Shown here: one piece after another, positions 36,325 through 44,818 of the stretch
Position numbering within the stretch: the first letter of the stretch is position 1
How the letters are laid out: every line of letters begins with the position of its first letter
Made by a program: the position numbers and the translations under genes
Assembly (NCBI GenBank): GCA_050693035.1
Contig: JBOGWB010000086.1
Location: forward strand, 1-64,000
Direction: 5' to 3'
DNA from: DASYVD01 sp050693035
GTDB lineage: Bacteria > Actinomycetota > UBA4738 > CALAEC01
DNA length: 64,000 bases
Notes under the pieces: model-generated
What the model saw: only the letters and a program-made list of their open reading frames with translations
Told to the model about the DNA's origin: nothing
The model's database searches: none

Positions 36325-36377
36325 TATTGACAGTCATCGATGTTTCATGCAAGCATGATATCGACGGTCATCGATGT
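36325..36377. promoter_or_regulatory. tandem operator-like repeats between arsR and the Cys peptide
   Basis: TATTGACAGTCATCGATGT (36325-36343) and TATCGACGGTCATCGATGT (36359-36377) agree at 17 of 19 positions and lie 34 bases apart start to start, about three helical turns. Each contains the palindrome CATCGATG. Between them is the inverted repeat CATGC-AA-GCATG (36346-36357). This is probably where ArsR binds, controlling both directions. Confidence 0.6.
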
Positions 36378-36391
36378 GAGGAGGTGAGCGG

Positions 36392-36466
36392 ATGATCGGT
36401 ACCCTGAAGCTGGATTCGGGCGATCCTTGTTGCCCTCCCGACTGCTGCCCGCCGGGCTGCTGCTAG
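36392..36466 (+). CDS. 24-residue cysteine-pair peptide, candidate metal(loid) binder
   Basis: ATG 36392 to TAG 36464-36466, with GGAGGTG seven to thirteen bases upstream. The peptide begins MIGTLKLDSGDP and ends CCPPDCCPPGCC: three Cys-Cys pairs separated by Pro-Pro spacers, six cysteines in 24 residues. It is divergently paired with ArsR across repeated operators, so expression should rise when ArsR senses thiophilic metalloid. It may sequester arsenite or act as a regulatory leader peptide. I know of no named family. It is too short for normal gene calling and the next gene is on the other strand, so it is the only plus-strand target. Confidence 0.6.
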   Translation: MIGTLKLDSGDPCCPPDCCPPGCC

Positions 36467-36488
36467 TCCGGGCGGTCCTCGGGGTTCC

Positions 36489-37385
36489 CTAGTGGAGGAC
36501 GAGGGCGCGTACGGCAGGGAGGCCGGACGCGGCCTGCCCCCACGTCCGGCCCTCGTCCTCCGACAGGAACACCTCGCCGGCCTCCGTGCCGAATGCCACC
36601 GAGGTCCCGGAAGCGGCCAGGCAGTGCGTGTCGATGTTCCCAGGGAACCACTCCGGGAGGCCGCCGGCGCACCGCTCGAACGGTCCGTCGCTCTGCAGTG
36701 GACGCCGATAGAGCGCCGCGCTGCCGCCGCGCGGGCCGGTCGAGGCGCTCACCAGAATCGTGTCTCCGGCGATCGCCACCGCTCGCGAGTACGAGGCGTG
36801 GAGGCCCTCGTCGTGGAACGACCAGGAGTCGCCGCCGTCGTCGCTGCGAGCCAGCCCCCAGGCCGTGGAGGCGAGCACGAGGCCGGGCAGATCAGGATGG
36901 GCCAGGACCTGGTGCACGTCGGCGTCGATGTCGATGGTCGGTTCCCAGGAATCGCCGCCATCCGGTGAGCGCACGATCCCACCGACGTGGACGTTCACGT
37001 AGATGGTCCCGTGGCTCGCGGACATCGACCGCGTGTCCGGCGGCCCACCCCATGGGGTGTACCACTTCTCCCGCCCCTCGACCTCGTCGAAGGAGGCGAC
37101 CGGCCCGACGGTCCCGCCGCTCACCCGGAACAGGCGGGCTTCACCGGTCCCCACGTACGGGCCGTTTCCATGCGCGAGGAGGCACCTGGCGCGACTCGGG
37201 ATCTCTGTCACGCCTTCCCAGGAGCCTCCCACCAACCCTCGAAACACGCTCGTCTCGTCGAGGATCGCCCACAGGTGGATGCCTTCGGCGGCAAGGGCGG
37301 TGCACGACTCACCCCTCAGGTGTCCGGTGCCGCCCTCCCCCACGACCTCAATCCCGGAGGCCGTGCCCGCCACGATGATGGCCAC
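36489..37385 (-). CDS. BNR/YVTN-type beta-propeller protein
   Basis: 298 residues with Asp-box-like repeats: RSPDGGDSWE, RSDDGGDSWSF and LSEDEGRTWGQ, spaced about 50 to 90 residues. No signal peptide is seen, so it appears cytosolic, unlike the secreted BNR protein at 14187. Such proteins resemble photosystem-assembly or exo-sialidase propellers, but catalytic residues cannot be assigned. Confidence 0.65.
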   Translation of the reverse strand: MAIIVAGTASGIEVVGEGGTGHLRGESCTALAAEGIHLWAILDETSVFRGLVGGSWEGVTEIPSRARCLLAHGNGPYVGTGEARLFRVSGGTVGPVASFDEVEGREKWYTPWGGPPDTRSMSASHGTIYVNVHVGGIVRSPDGGDSWEPTIDIDADVHQVLAHPDLPGLVLASTAWGLARSDDGGDSWSFHDEGLHASYSRAVAIAGDTILVSASTGPRGGSAALYRRPLQSDGPFERCAGGLPEWFPGNIDTHCLAASGTSVAFGTEAGEVFLSEDEGRTWGQAASGLPAVRALVLH

Positions 37386-37425
37386 GAGGCGCAGCCTACT
37401 GCGACCGGTGGGTTAGGGTGGCCCC

Positions 37426-37635
37426 GTGCTGGGGGAACAGGAGGCCGTGGTGATGGAGGTCCGCCCCTTCGACCTCCACGGGGTGATCTACCACGACGTG
37501 ACCCTGAAGTTCGTCGACGGTTCCGCCGAGGGGGCTCGCCTCGGCCCCGAGGCCGTACCGGCGGATCTCCGGGCCGGGGAACGGGTGCTCGCCACCCGGG
37601 TGGCGAACCTGGTCATCTCCCTGCGACGGCCCTAG
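37426..37635 (+). CDS. small conserved-looking protein of unknown function
   Basis: 69 residues from GTG 37426. Beta-rich pattern: AVVMEVRPFDLHGVIYHDVT, LKFVDGS.., LGPEAVPADLRAGERVLATR. It reads like a compact SH3- or OB-like barrel. It converges with the molybdenum oxidoreductase gene, overlapping by four bases. No family is recognised. Confidence 0.5.
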   Translation: MLGEQEAVVMEVRPFDLHGVIYHDVTLKFVDGSAEGARLGPEAVPADLRAGERVLATRVANLVISLRRP

Positions 37636-38216
37636 CCGGTCTCCTGCCAGGAGTAGCGCTCCTCACGCCAGGGATCGGCCCGGTTGTGGTAGCCGCGCTC
37701 CTCCCAGTACCCGCGGACGTCCCGTTCGAGGAACAGCACGCGGTTCGCCCACTTGACGCTCTTCCACGCGTAGAGCGTGGGGACGACCAACCGGAGTGGA
37801 CCACCGTGCTCCGGTAGGAGAGCTTCGCCGTCGTGTGCCCACGCGAAGAGACCGTCCTCGAGAAGTGTTTGGAGGGGAAGGTTCGCCGTGTAGCCGTACG
37901 GCGCGTGGATCAGTGCGTGAGTCACCTCGGGCCTCGGCATGGCTCGGGCCGCCACTTCGCGGAAGAGCACCCCTTCCCACTCGTTGTCGAGACGGGACCA
38001 TCCGGTCACGCAGTGCATATCGGCGACGACCTTGGCCGGAGGGAGGACACGGAACTGGTCCCACGTCCACTCCATCTCCTCGTCCACTGCACCGAAGCAC
38101 CGGAACCGCCACCGATCCTCATCGAACGTCGGGATGGGGCTGGCATGGAGGATGGGCCACCCCTTGGTCAGGTGCTGGCCCGGCGGAACGCGTGCCGCGG
38201 GATCCGCGGCAGTCAC
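37632..38216 (-). CDS. sulfite oxidase-like molybdopterin oxidoreductase, short soluble form
   Basis: 194 residues from GTG 38216. DMHCVTGWSRLDNEWEGV holds the Cys that would bind molybdenum in the sulfite-oxidase fold; LPLQTLLEDGLFAWAHDGE and PTLYAWKSVKWANRVLF are further landmarks. There is no Tat signal and no dimerisation domain. The start overlaps the stop of the small helical protein gene by GTGA. A related membrane form is encoded divergently at 38507. Confidence 0.8.
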   Translation of the reverse strand: MTAADPAARVPPGQHLTKGWPILHASPIPTFDEDRWRFRCFGAVDEEMEWTWDQFRVLPPAKVVADMHCVTGWSRLDNEWEGVLFREVAARAMPRPEVTHALIHAPYGYTANLPLQTLLEDGLFAWAHDGEALLPEHGGPLRLVVPTLYAWKSVKWANRVLFLERDVRGYWEERGYHNRADPWREERYSWQETG

Positions 38217-38452
38217 CGGCCCGCCTCGAGGCGGTCGAGGTCCTCGAAGCGGCGGGTGATCTGGGCGGAGATCGACTCGGCCGCGCCCCGATCCTCCAGC
38301 CGGTCCGCCGCCTCCCTTGCGTTCCGCAGCGTCGCCCTGGCCTGCTCGTAGGCCTTCGCCGGGTCGCGGTTCTGCGCGTACTTCACGAACTCGTCGGCCC
38401 GCTCGACCATTCGCCACACGTCCTGCGGGCTGTTGTTCGTCCCCTCGTCCAT
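38213..38452 (-). CDS. small helical protein coupled to the molybdoenzyme
   Basis: 79 residues from ATG 38452. Almost wholly charged helix (WRMVERADEFVKYAQNRDP, AYEQARATLRNAREAADRLE), likely a coiled coil. It precedes the soluble sulfite-oxidase-like gene with a GTGA overlap, so it may be a small partner or assembly protein. No family recognised. Confidence 0.55.
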   Translation of the reverse strand: MDEGTNNSPQDVWRMVERADEFVKYAQNRDPAKAYEQARATLRNAREAADRLEDRGAAESISAQITRRFEDLDRLEAGR

Positions 38453-38506
38453 CCCGGCAAGGATACGCCGGGGTCGGTCGCGCCGCGCCGGGAGTACGCT
38501 CCCTTC

Positions 38507-39520
38507 ATGAAGCGGGCAGGACGGCGAACCAATCTCGCTCTGCTGGCCGTGGTGACGGTGGCGCTCCTGACGGGGTTCCTGGCGTACGGCGTCGGTACCG
38601 AGTGGGGGAGATGGGTCGTCGCCGCGCACGGCGTCACGGGGCTGGCCATCGTGGGCCTGGCTCCGTGGAAATCGGTGATCGTGCGGCGGGGCGTGGTCAG
38701 GCGCCGGCCCGGCTTCGCCGCGTCCATCGCCCTGACCGTGCTGGCCCTCCTGACGATCCTGACCGGGGTCCTGCACGCGACGGGACTCGGAGTCTCCCTC
38801 GGCCCGGTCACCTCCCTCCAGGTACACGTCGGTGCGGCGCTCGCGGTGATCCCCCTCGCCGTGTGGCATGTCCTGGCACGTCCGGTGCGCCCTCGGCGCA
38901 CAGACATGACCAGGCGGAGCTTGCTCCGGGCGGGAACGCTTCTCGGCGGGGCCGCCCTCGGCTACGCCGCCGCCGAGGGTCTGGTCCGGGTGGCTTCGCT
39001 TCCGGGAGCGGATCGGCGGTTCACCGGGTCCTACGAGGCGGGCTCGCTGCGGCCGGAGGCCCTTCCCGTGACCCAGTGGCTCGACGACAGAGTCCAGGAG
39101 ATCGCTCCGAGGAGCTGGCGACTGACCGTCGTCACCGCGGAGGCCGCCCGGGAAATTGCCTACGAGGAGCTGGTGGCCTTCGATGACCGGGTCCGCGCCG
39201 TGCTGGATTGCACCGGCGGGTGGTTCTCCGAGCAGGAGTGGGAAGGGGTGACCCTGGACCGGCTGATCCCCGATCCCGGGGAAGCGAGGAGCGTCGTGGT
39301 GCGCTCCGTCACAGGTTACTCGAGACGGTTGCCCGTCCGCGACCTGCCGAGCATGCTCCTGGCCCTACGGCTCGGCGGCGAGCCGCTTCCATCGGGACAC
39401 GGGTTCCCGGCGAGGCTGGTCGCTCCGGGGCGCCGGGGGTTCTGGTGGGTGAAGTGGGTCTCGCGCATCGAGACCAGCCCGGCTCCGTGGTGGTGGCAGT
39501 CGCCCTTCCCGTTGACGTGA
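38507..39520 (+). CDS. cytochrome-b-like membrane domain fused to a sulfite-oxidase-type molybdenum domain
   Basis: 337 residues. Four helices in the first 130 residues include His residues suited to heme b (AAHGVTG in helix 2; LQVHVG and VWHVL in helix 4). Then DMTRRSLLRAGTLLGGAALG, a twin-arginine-like segment, anchors the outer domain. The outer domain (about 175-337) has AVLDCTGGWFSEQEWEGV with the Mo-ligand Cys and GFPARLVAPGRRGFWWVKWV. In Gram-negatives the equivalent MsrQ (heme) and MsrP (Mo) are separate proteins. Here electron donor and catalyst seem joined. The substrate is not known. Confidence 0.75.
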   Translation: MKRAGRRTNLALLAVVTVALLTGFLAYGVGTEWGRWVVAAHGVTGLAIVGLAPWKSVIVRRGVVRRRPGFAASIALTVLALLTILTGVLHATGLGVSLGPVTSLQVHVGAALAVIPLAVWHVLARPVRPRRTDMTRRSLLRAGTLLGGAALGYAAAEGLVRVASLPGADRRFTGSYEAGSLRPEALPVTQWLDDRVQEIAPRSWRLTVVTAEAAREIAYEELVAFDDRVRAVLDCTGGWFSEQEWEGVTLDRLIPDPGEARSVVVRSVTGYSRRLPVRDLPSMLLALRLGGEPLPSGHGFPARLVAPGRRGFWWVKWVSRIETSPAPWWWQSPFPLT

Positions 39521-39541
39521 TCGTTGAGCAGGAGGTCGGGG

Positions 39542-40981
39542 ATGGATGAGAGCGCCGGAAGGGGCCCGCATCTGGGAGAGCTTCGGGAGGCGCTGAGCCT
39601 CGCCGCCGGTGAGGCCCTCCGTTTCCTCGAGACGCTGCCCGAGCAACCGGTCCGCCCGAAGGGCGCGGACGAGGCGGCGATGCGGTTCGGAGGGCCGCTT
39701 CCCGAGAAGGGAGACGGAGCGACGGCGGCCATCCGGACGCTGCTCGACGACGGCATGGACGCGGTGATCCGCTCGGCGGGGCCCCGCTTCTTCCATTTCG
39801 TGATCGGAGGTTCCACGCCCGCGGCCCTGGCGGCCGACTGGCTGGCTTCCGCCTTCGACCAGAACAACGGGGCCTGGCTGGCCACCCCCCTGGCCGCGCG
39901 GCTCGAGGCGGTGTCGCTCTCGTGGCTCAAGGAGCTGTTCAGGGTGCCGGCATCCTGGGGAGGAGTCCTCACGACCGGCGCGACCATGGCCAACTTCGTC
40001 GGCCTCGCCTGCGCCCGGCGGTGGTGGGCGGAGCGTCACGGGGTCGACGTCGACGAGCAGGGATTGTCGGGGCTGCCGGAGGTGCCGGTGTTCTCCAGCG
40101 GCTACATCCACCCGAGCGCGACGAAGGCGCTGGCCATGCTGGGGTTGGGTCGCTCCCGCGTTCGGAGGTTCAGCGCGGACGACGGGGGCCGGCTCGATCT
40201 CGAGGCGCTCGAACGGGCGCTGCGTGACCTTCGAGGCGCTCCGGCGATCCTCGTGGCGAACGCGGGTGAGGTGAACGCGGGAGACTTCGACCCCATCGCA
40301 AGGGTGGCCGACCTGGCCGACCAGCACGGGGCGTGGTTGCACGTCGACGGAGCGTTCGGGCTGTTCGCAGCGGTGTCCCCGCGGACGAGTCACCTCGTGG
40401 AAGGGATCGAGCGGGCTCACTCGGTCATCGCAGACGGCCACAAGTGGCTGAACGTTCCGTACGACTGTGGGTTCGCCTTCGTCCGCGACCCGGCGCTCTT
40501 GGCTCCGGTGTTCAGCTTCGCGGCCGCGTACCTTCCGAGGGTCGACGACCCCCGACCGAACTTCATGATCTTAGGGCCCGAGGCGTCTCGTCGCGCGCGG
40601 AGCCTGCCGGTGTGGGCCACCCTTCACGCGTACGGTCGGGCGGGGGTGCGTGAGATCGTCGAACGGCACCTCCTCCTGGCGCAACGCGTGGCGCGGCGGG
40701 TGGACGAAGCGGCCGACCTCGAACGGCTGGCGGAGGTCCCGTTGAACATCGTGTGCTTCCGGTACCGTCCGGAAGGCGTGCCGGCAGAACACCTGGACGA
40801 CCTGAACCGGCGATTGGGAGAGGCGGTCCTGGCGGACGGCCGCGTCTACGTCGGGACGACGGTGTACCGCGGTCGGGTTGCGTTCCGGCCCGCGATCGTG
40901 AACTGGATGACGGGCGAGGGGGACGTCGACCTGCTCGTCGACGTGATCCGGGAGTTGGGGGCGCGGCTCCTCGAGGGCTAG
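39542..40981 (+). CDS. PLP-dependent group II decarboxylase
   Basis: 479 residues from ATG 39542, with GGAGG upstream. SVIADGHKWLNVPYDCG carries the PLP lysine (HK); WGGVLTTGATMANFVGLA and HVDGAFG are the other cofactor contacts. This is the aromatic-L-amino-acid/glutamate decarboxylase family, giving amines from amino acids. The substrate cannot be fixed. It converges with mocA, sharing four bases (CTAG). Confidence 0.8.
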   Translation: MDESAGRGPHLGELREALSLAAGEALRFLETLPEQPVRPKGADEAAMRFGGPLPEKGDGATAAIRTLLDDGMDAVIRSAGPRFFHFVIGGSTPAALAADWLASAFDQNNGAWLATPLAARLEAVSLSWLKELFRVPASWGGVLTTGATMANFVGLACARRWWAERHGVDVDEQGLSGLPEVPVFSSGYIHPSATKALAMLGLGRSRVRRFSADDGGRLDLEALERALRDLRGAPAILVANAGEVNAGDFDPIARVADLADQHGAWLHVDGAFGLFAAVSPRTSHLVEGIERAHSVIADGHKWLNVPYDCGFAFVRDPALLAPVFSFAAAYLPRVDDPRPNFMILGPEASRRARSLPVWATLHAYGRAGVREIVERHLLLAQRVARRVDEAADLERLAEVPLNIVCFRYRPEGVPAEHLDDLNRRLGEAVLADGRVYVGTTVYRGRVAFRPAIVNWMTGEGDVDLLVDVIRELGARLLEG

Positions 40982-41568
40982 CGGGGAGGCCGGCCTCCGT
41001 CGTCCCCACCGATGCGGCGGTAGGCCTGCCAGGTGTCCACGTCGTCGGGCGGGTCGCCGCCCACCTCGACAGCGGTCACGCGGTCGGGCGCTCGAGCCAG
41101 GATGTCGCGCGCTCCGACGTCCCCCTCCACCTGCTGGATCTCCGCCCATATCTTCCGGTCGAGGAGGACCGGGTGACCCGGCCGGCCGCCGTAGGACGCT
41201 TGCACGACGGGACCACCCGCTTCCTCGAACACCGCGACCACCGCTCGGATGGCGGTGGGCGAGACCAGAGGCTGGTCGCCGAGGAGGATGACGGCGGCGC
41301 CGGTTTCGGGGCCCAGAGCCCGCAGGCCGGCTGCGAGCGACGTCGACTGTCCTTCGGCGTAGCGGGGATTCATCGTGGTCCGCGCTCCCTTCGGGAGGCG
41401 GAGCGCGGCCGCCACGTCGTCCGCCTCGTGTCCGAGGACCACGATCACCTCGTCGAGGCCGGCTTCACTCGCCGCGTCGATCGCGTGCTGGAGGAGCGGT
41501 TTTCCGCCGAGGGGAAGGAGCTGCTTGGGGCGGCCGAGTCGTGACGAGGTCCCAGCGGCGAGAATCAC
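40978..41568 (-). CDS. mocA: molybdenum cofactor nucleotidyltransferase (MocA/YgfJ type)
   Basis: 196 residues. ILAAGTSSRLGRPKQLLPL is the nucleotide-binding loop of MobA/MocA enzymes, and LLGDQPLVSP carries the metal-binding Asp. MocA makes the cytosine dinucleotide form of Moco used by xanthine dehydrogenase-type enzymes. GTG 41568 is the annotated start; homologs usually begin four codons earlier, which would be CTG 41580 here. It follows XdhC in one operon. Confidence 0.8.
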   Translation of the reverse strand: MILAAGTSSRLGRPKQLLPLGGKPLLQHAIDAASEAGLDEVIVVLGHEADDVAAALRLPKGARTTMNPRYAEGQSTSLAAGLRALGPETGAAVILLGDQPLVSPTAIRAVVAVFEEAGGPVVQASYGGRPGHPVLLDRKIWAEIQQVEGDVGARDILARAPDRVTAVEVGGDPPDDVDTWQAYRRIGGDDGGRPPR

Positions 41569-41576
41569 CGCAGCGA

Positions 41577-42734
41577 TCAGGAGTCGTCCTCGCTCATCAG
41601 AGTCAGAGACGCCTGTCGCTGCTCGTGGATTGGGCCCTCTCGCTCCCGCAGGAAGCCGCCCTTCCGTTCTCTCCTTACCGCCATGATCTCCGCCACGATG
41701 GCCGCGGCGATCTCCTCTGGTCCCTCTGCTCCGACGTCGAGTCCGGCCGGCCCGTGCATCTTGGTCAGGTCCTGGTCCGTTGGCTGGATTCCCTCTCGGG
41801 CAAGGTTCTCGAGCAGCCGCTCCAGACGTGGCCGCGGGCCGAGCATCCCGATGTACGCGACGTCCGTCCCCAGGAGCGACCTGAGGTATCCGAGGTCCCG
41901 GAGGAAGTTGTGAGTCATCACCACCGCATGCGTGCGACGGTCGGCGCGGGCGGCTTCGGCGACCGAAGCGGGTTCCGTGAGAACGAAGTCACTCGCCTCC
42001 GGGAATCGCTCGGGTGTGAGGAACGCTTCGCGGTCGTCGGCCACGGTCACCCGCCAGCCGAGTGAAGCAGCATGGCGAACGAGCGGAATCGCGTCGTGCC
42101 CGGCACCGCACACCAGGACGCGGGGCGGAGGCTCGAGCACCTCGACGAAGGCGCGGACGTCTCCCTCCTTGGATTCGATCACCACGATCTGGGAGAGCCC
42201 GTCTTGGATGGCGTGCTCCGCCTCGTGGGCGAAGGCCAGGTCGTCGGCGTCCGTTGAACCCAGCGTTCCGTCTCGGCCCCCGTCCGGGTGCACGATCATG
42301 TGATTGCCCGGCCGCACGGCATCGATGCCGGACTCGAGCACCGTGACGTGCGCGATCGGCCGATCCTCTTCCAGAGCACGTCGTAGCGCCCGGGCCACAT
42401 CCGCCGCCCGGTCGGCCGGCTCGACGAAAACGTCGATGACGCCGTTGCAGCCGAGGCCCCACCCCCACACGGCCTCGTCGTCGGCCGTCAGGTCGAACGA
42501 GAGAAGGTGCGGCGTGCCGCTCTCCATCACCTCCCGCGCCGCCTCCTTCACCTCGCCCTCCAAGCAGCCTCCGGAGATGTTCCCCACCATCGAACCGGTC
42601 TCGGGGACGAGCAAGCGCGCGCCGGGGCGCCGGTACGTGGACCCCTTGACCGCGACGATGGTTGCCAGCGCCATGCGCTCGCCGCGGGTCGAGAGCGACT
42701 CGATGGCCCGAAGGACCTCGGCGAGCTCGCTCAC
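41577..42734 (-). CDS. XdhC family molybdenum hydroxylase maturation factor
   Basis: 385 residues from GTG 42734. The N-terminal XdhC/CoxI domain has MVGNISGGCLEGEV and WGWGLGCNGVIDVF; the C-terminal Rossmann domain has VLVCGAGHDAIPLVR and YIGMLGPRPR. XdhC proteins hold and sulfurate Moco before insertion into xanthine dehydrogenases. It lies eight bases after the acetyl-CoA synthetase gene and nine before mocA. A second, fused XdhC is at 44819. Confidence 0.85.
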   Translation of the reverse strand: MSELAEVLRAIESLSTRGERMALATIVAVKGSTYRRPGARLLVPETGSMVGNISGGCLEGEVKEAAREVMESGTPHLLSFDLTADDEAVWGWGLGCNGVIDVFVEPADRAADVARALRRALEEDRPIAHVTVLESGIDAVRPGNHMIVHPDGGRDGTLGSTDADDLAFAHEAEHAIQDGLSQIVVIESKEGDVRAFVEVLEPPPRVLVCGAGHDAIPLVRHAASLGWRVTVADDREAFLTPERFPEASDFVLTEPASVAEAARADRRTHAVVMTHNFLRDLGYLRSLLGTDVAYIGMLGPRPRLERLLENLAREGIQPTDQDLTKMHGPAGLDVGAEGPEEIAAAIVAEIMAVRRERKGGFLREREGPIHEQRQASLTLMSEDDS

Positions 42735-42742
42735 GATCGTGG

Positions 42743-44719
42743 CTATTCTCCCTGGGCCGCCTCGGTTGCGGCGCGGTCCCGGATCTCGTCGACCACAGTG
42801 GGGTCGGCGAGCGTAGTCGTATCCCCGAGCGGACGGTTCTCCGCCACATCCCTCAGCAGCCGCCGCATGATCTTCCCCGACCGTGTCTTGGGGAGGTCGG
42901 GTGTGAAGACGATGTTGGCCGGCTTGGCGATGGGCCCGATCTTGGCGGCCACGTGCTCCCGGAGTTCCTCCATCATTTTCACCGAGGTCTTCGCGCTCCC
43001 CTTGAGGGTGACGAAGGCCACGATGGCCTGTCCGGTCTGGGGATCGCTCCGTCCGCACACGGCGGCCTCGGCCACACTGGGGTGGTCCACCAGCGCGCTC
43101 TCGACCTCGATGGTGGAGATCCGGTGCGCCGACACGTTCATGACGTCGTCCACCCGGCCGAGGAGCCAGAAGTAGCCGTCCCCTTCGATCCGGGCTCCGT
43201 CGCCGGTGAAGTACACCCCCGGGAAGCGGCTCCAGTACGTCTCGCGGTAGCGCTGGTCGTCCTTGTAGATCCCCCTGAGCATGGCCGGCCAGGGGCGACG
43301 CAGGACTAGGTACCCGCCGCCCCCGCCGGGCCCGATCTCCTCCCCCTGGTCGTTGAACACCGCCGCGTCGATGGTGGGGAACGGCCTCGTGGCGGAGCCT
43401 GGCTTCAGCGTCGTGATGCCGGGCAGCGGAGTGATGAGGATCATCCCGGTCTCCGTCTGCCACCATGTATCGACCACCGGGATGCGCCCAGCGCCGATGT
43501 GCTCCCGGTACCACACCCATGCCTCTGGGTTGATCGGTTCTCCGACAGTGCCGAGGAGGCGGAGTGATGACAGGTCATGCTTCTGGGCGTACTCCTCTCC
43601 CCACTTCATGTGCGCCCGGATCGCCGTGGGCGCGGTGTAGAGGATGTTCACCTTGTACCGCTCCACGATGTCCCACCAGCGGTCCTTGTCGGGGTAGTCC
43701 GGGGTCCCCTCGTAGATGACCCCGGTGGTGGCGTTGCAGAGCGGCCCGTACACGATGTAGCTGTGCCCGGTGACCCACCCGATGTCGGCGGCGCACCAGT
43801 ACACGTCATCGGGCTTCACGTCGAAGATGTAGTGGTGCGTCGCGGAGATGCCCACGAGGTAGCCCGCGGTGGTGTGGACGATCCCCTTCGGTTTGGCGGT
43901 GGTGCCGCTCGTGTACAGGAGATAGAGGAGATCTTCGGAGTCCATCTCCTCGCAGGGGCACGTGGCCGGATCGTCGCTCACGCCCTGGACCACCTCGTCC
44001 CACCAGACGTCGCGGCCCTCCTCCATCTGGATCTCGTTTCCCACCCGCCGCACCACCACGACCCGCTTCACCGAGGGCGACCGGGCAGCGGCTTCGTCGG
44101 AATTCCCCTTGAGCGGAACGACGCTTCCCCGTCGCCATCCGCCGTCCTGCGTGATGAGGAGCTCGCACTCCATGTCGTTCAGCCGCCCGGCGAGGGAATC
44201 CGCGCTGAACCCCCCGAACACCACCGTGTGGGGGGCGCCGATCCGGGTGCAGGCGAGCATGGCGATGGGCAGCTCGGGCACCATCCCCATGTAGATGCCG
44301 ACCGGGGTGCCCCTCCCGACGCCGAGTTGCTTGAGGCCGTTGGCGAATCGCACCACCTCCCGCTGGAGCTCCGCGAACGTGAAGGCCCGGCGGTCGTCGG
44401 CGGGTTCGCCCTCCCAGTAGTAGGCGACCTTGTCGCCGAGACCGCTCTCCACGTGGCGGTCCAGGCAGTTGTAGGCGACGTTCAGCCGGCCGCCTCCGTA
44501 CCACTTGGCGTAGGGCGCCTTCCACTCGAGCACCTTGTCGAAGGGCTTGAACCACGTGACGCGGCTCTGCCCTTCGGCCTGCCAGAACTCCTCGAAGTCA
44601 CGCTCGTAGATGTCAGGCTGCGCATTCGCCTGCTCGGAGAACTCGGGCGCAGGCGGGTAGGTGCGCTGTTCGAGAAACAGCGTATCGATGGCCTGTTCGG
44701 AGGTCTCGCCGTTCCCCAT
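42743..44719 (-). CDS. acs: acetyl-CoA synthetase (AMP-forming)
   Basis: 658 residues from ATG 44719. LYTSGTTAKPKGIVHTTAGY is the adenylation loop, VDTWWQTETGMILITPLPG the A5 motif, and PKTRSGKIMRRLLR carries the catalytic and acetylatable Lys. The enzyme makes acetyl-CoA from acetate. It heads the minus-strand operon acs-xdhC-mocA, an odd link between acetate use and molybdenum hydroxylase maturation. The 99-base gap to the divergent mog-xdhC fusion holds both promoters. Confidence 0.9.
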   Translation of the reverse strand: MGNGETSEQAIDTLFLEQRTYPPAPEFSEQANAQPDIYERDFEEFWQAEGQSRVTWFKPFDKVLEWKAPYAKWYGGGRLNVAYNCLDRHVESGLGDKVAYYWEGEPADDRRAFTFAELQREVVRFANGLKQLGVGRGTPVGIYMGMVPELPIAMLACTRIGAPHTVVFGGFSADSLAGRLNDMECELLITQDGGWRRGSVVPLKGNSDEAAARSPSVKRVVVVRRVGNEIQMEEGRDVWWDEVVQGVSDDPATCPCEEMDSEDLLYLLYTSGTTAKPKGIVHTTAGYLVGISATHHYIFDVKPDDVYWCAADIGWVTGHSYIVYGPLCNATTGVIYEGTPDYPDKDRWWDIVERYKVNILYTAPTAIRAHMKWGEEYAQKHDLSSLRLLGTVGEPINPEAWVWYREHIGAGRIPVVDTWWQTETGMILITPLPGITTLKPGSATRPFPTIDAAVFNDQGEEIGPGGGGGYLVLRRPWPAMLRGIYKDDQRYRETYWSRFPGVYFTGDGARIEGDGYFWLLGRVDDVMNVSAHRISTIEVESALVDHPSVAEAAVCGRSDPQTGQAIVAFVTLKGSAKTSVKMMEELREHVAAKIGPIAKPANIVFTPDLPKTRSGKIMRRLLRDVAENRPLGDTTTLADPTVVDEIRDRAATEAAQGE

Positions 44720-44818
44720 GCATGCCTCCTCCTCGCGCTTTCCCGACATTCTTCCATCGGGCCGCACCGCGGCGCGAGTGCCGGGCGCCGGGCCCTCAGG
44801 GCTATCATCCCTTGTGAC

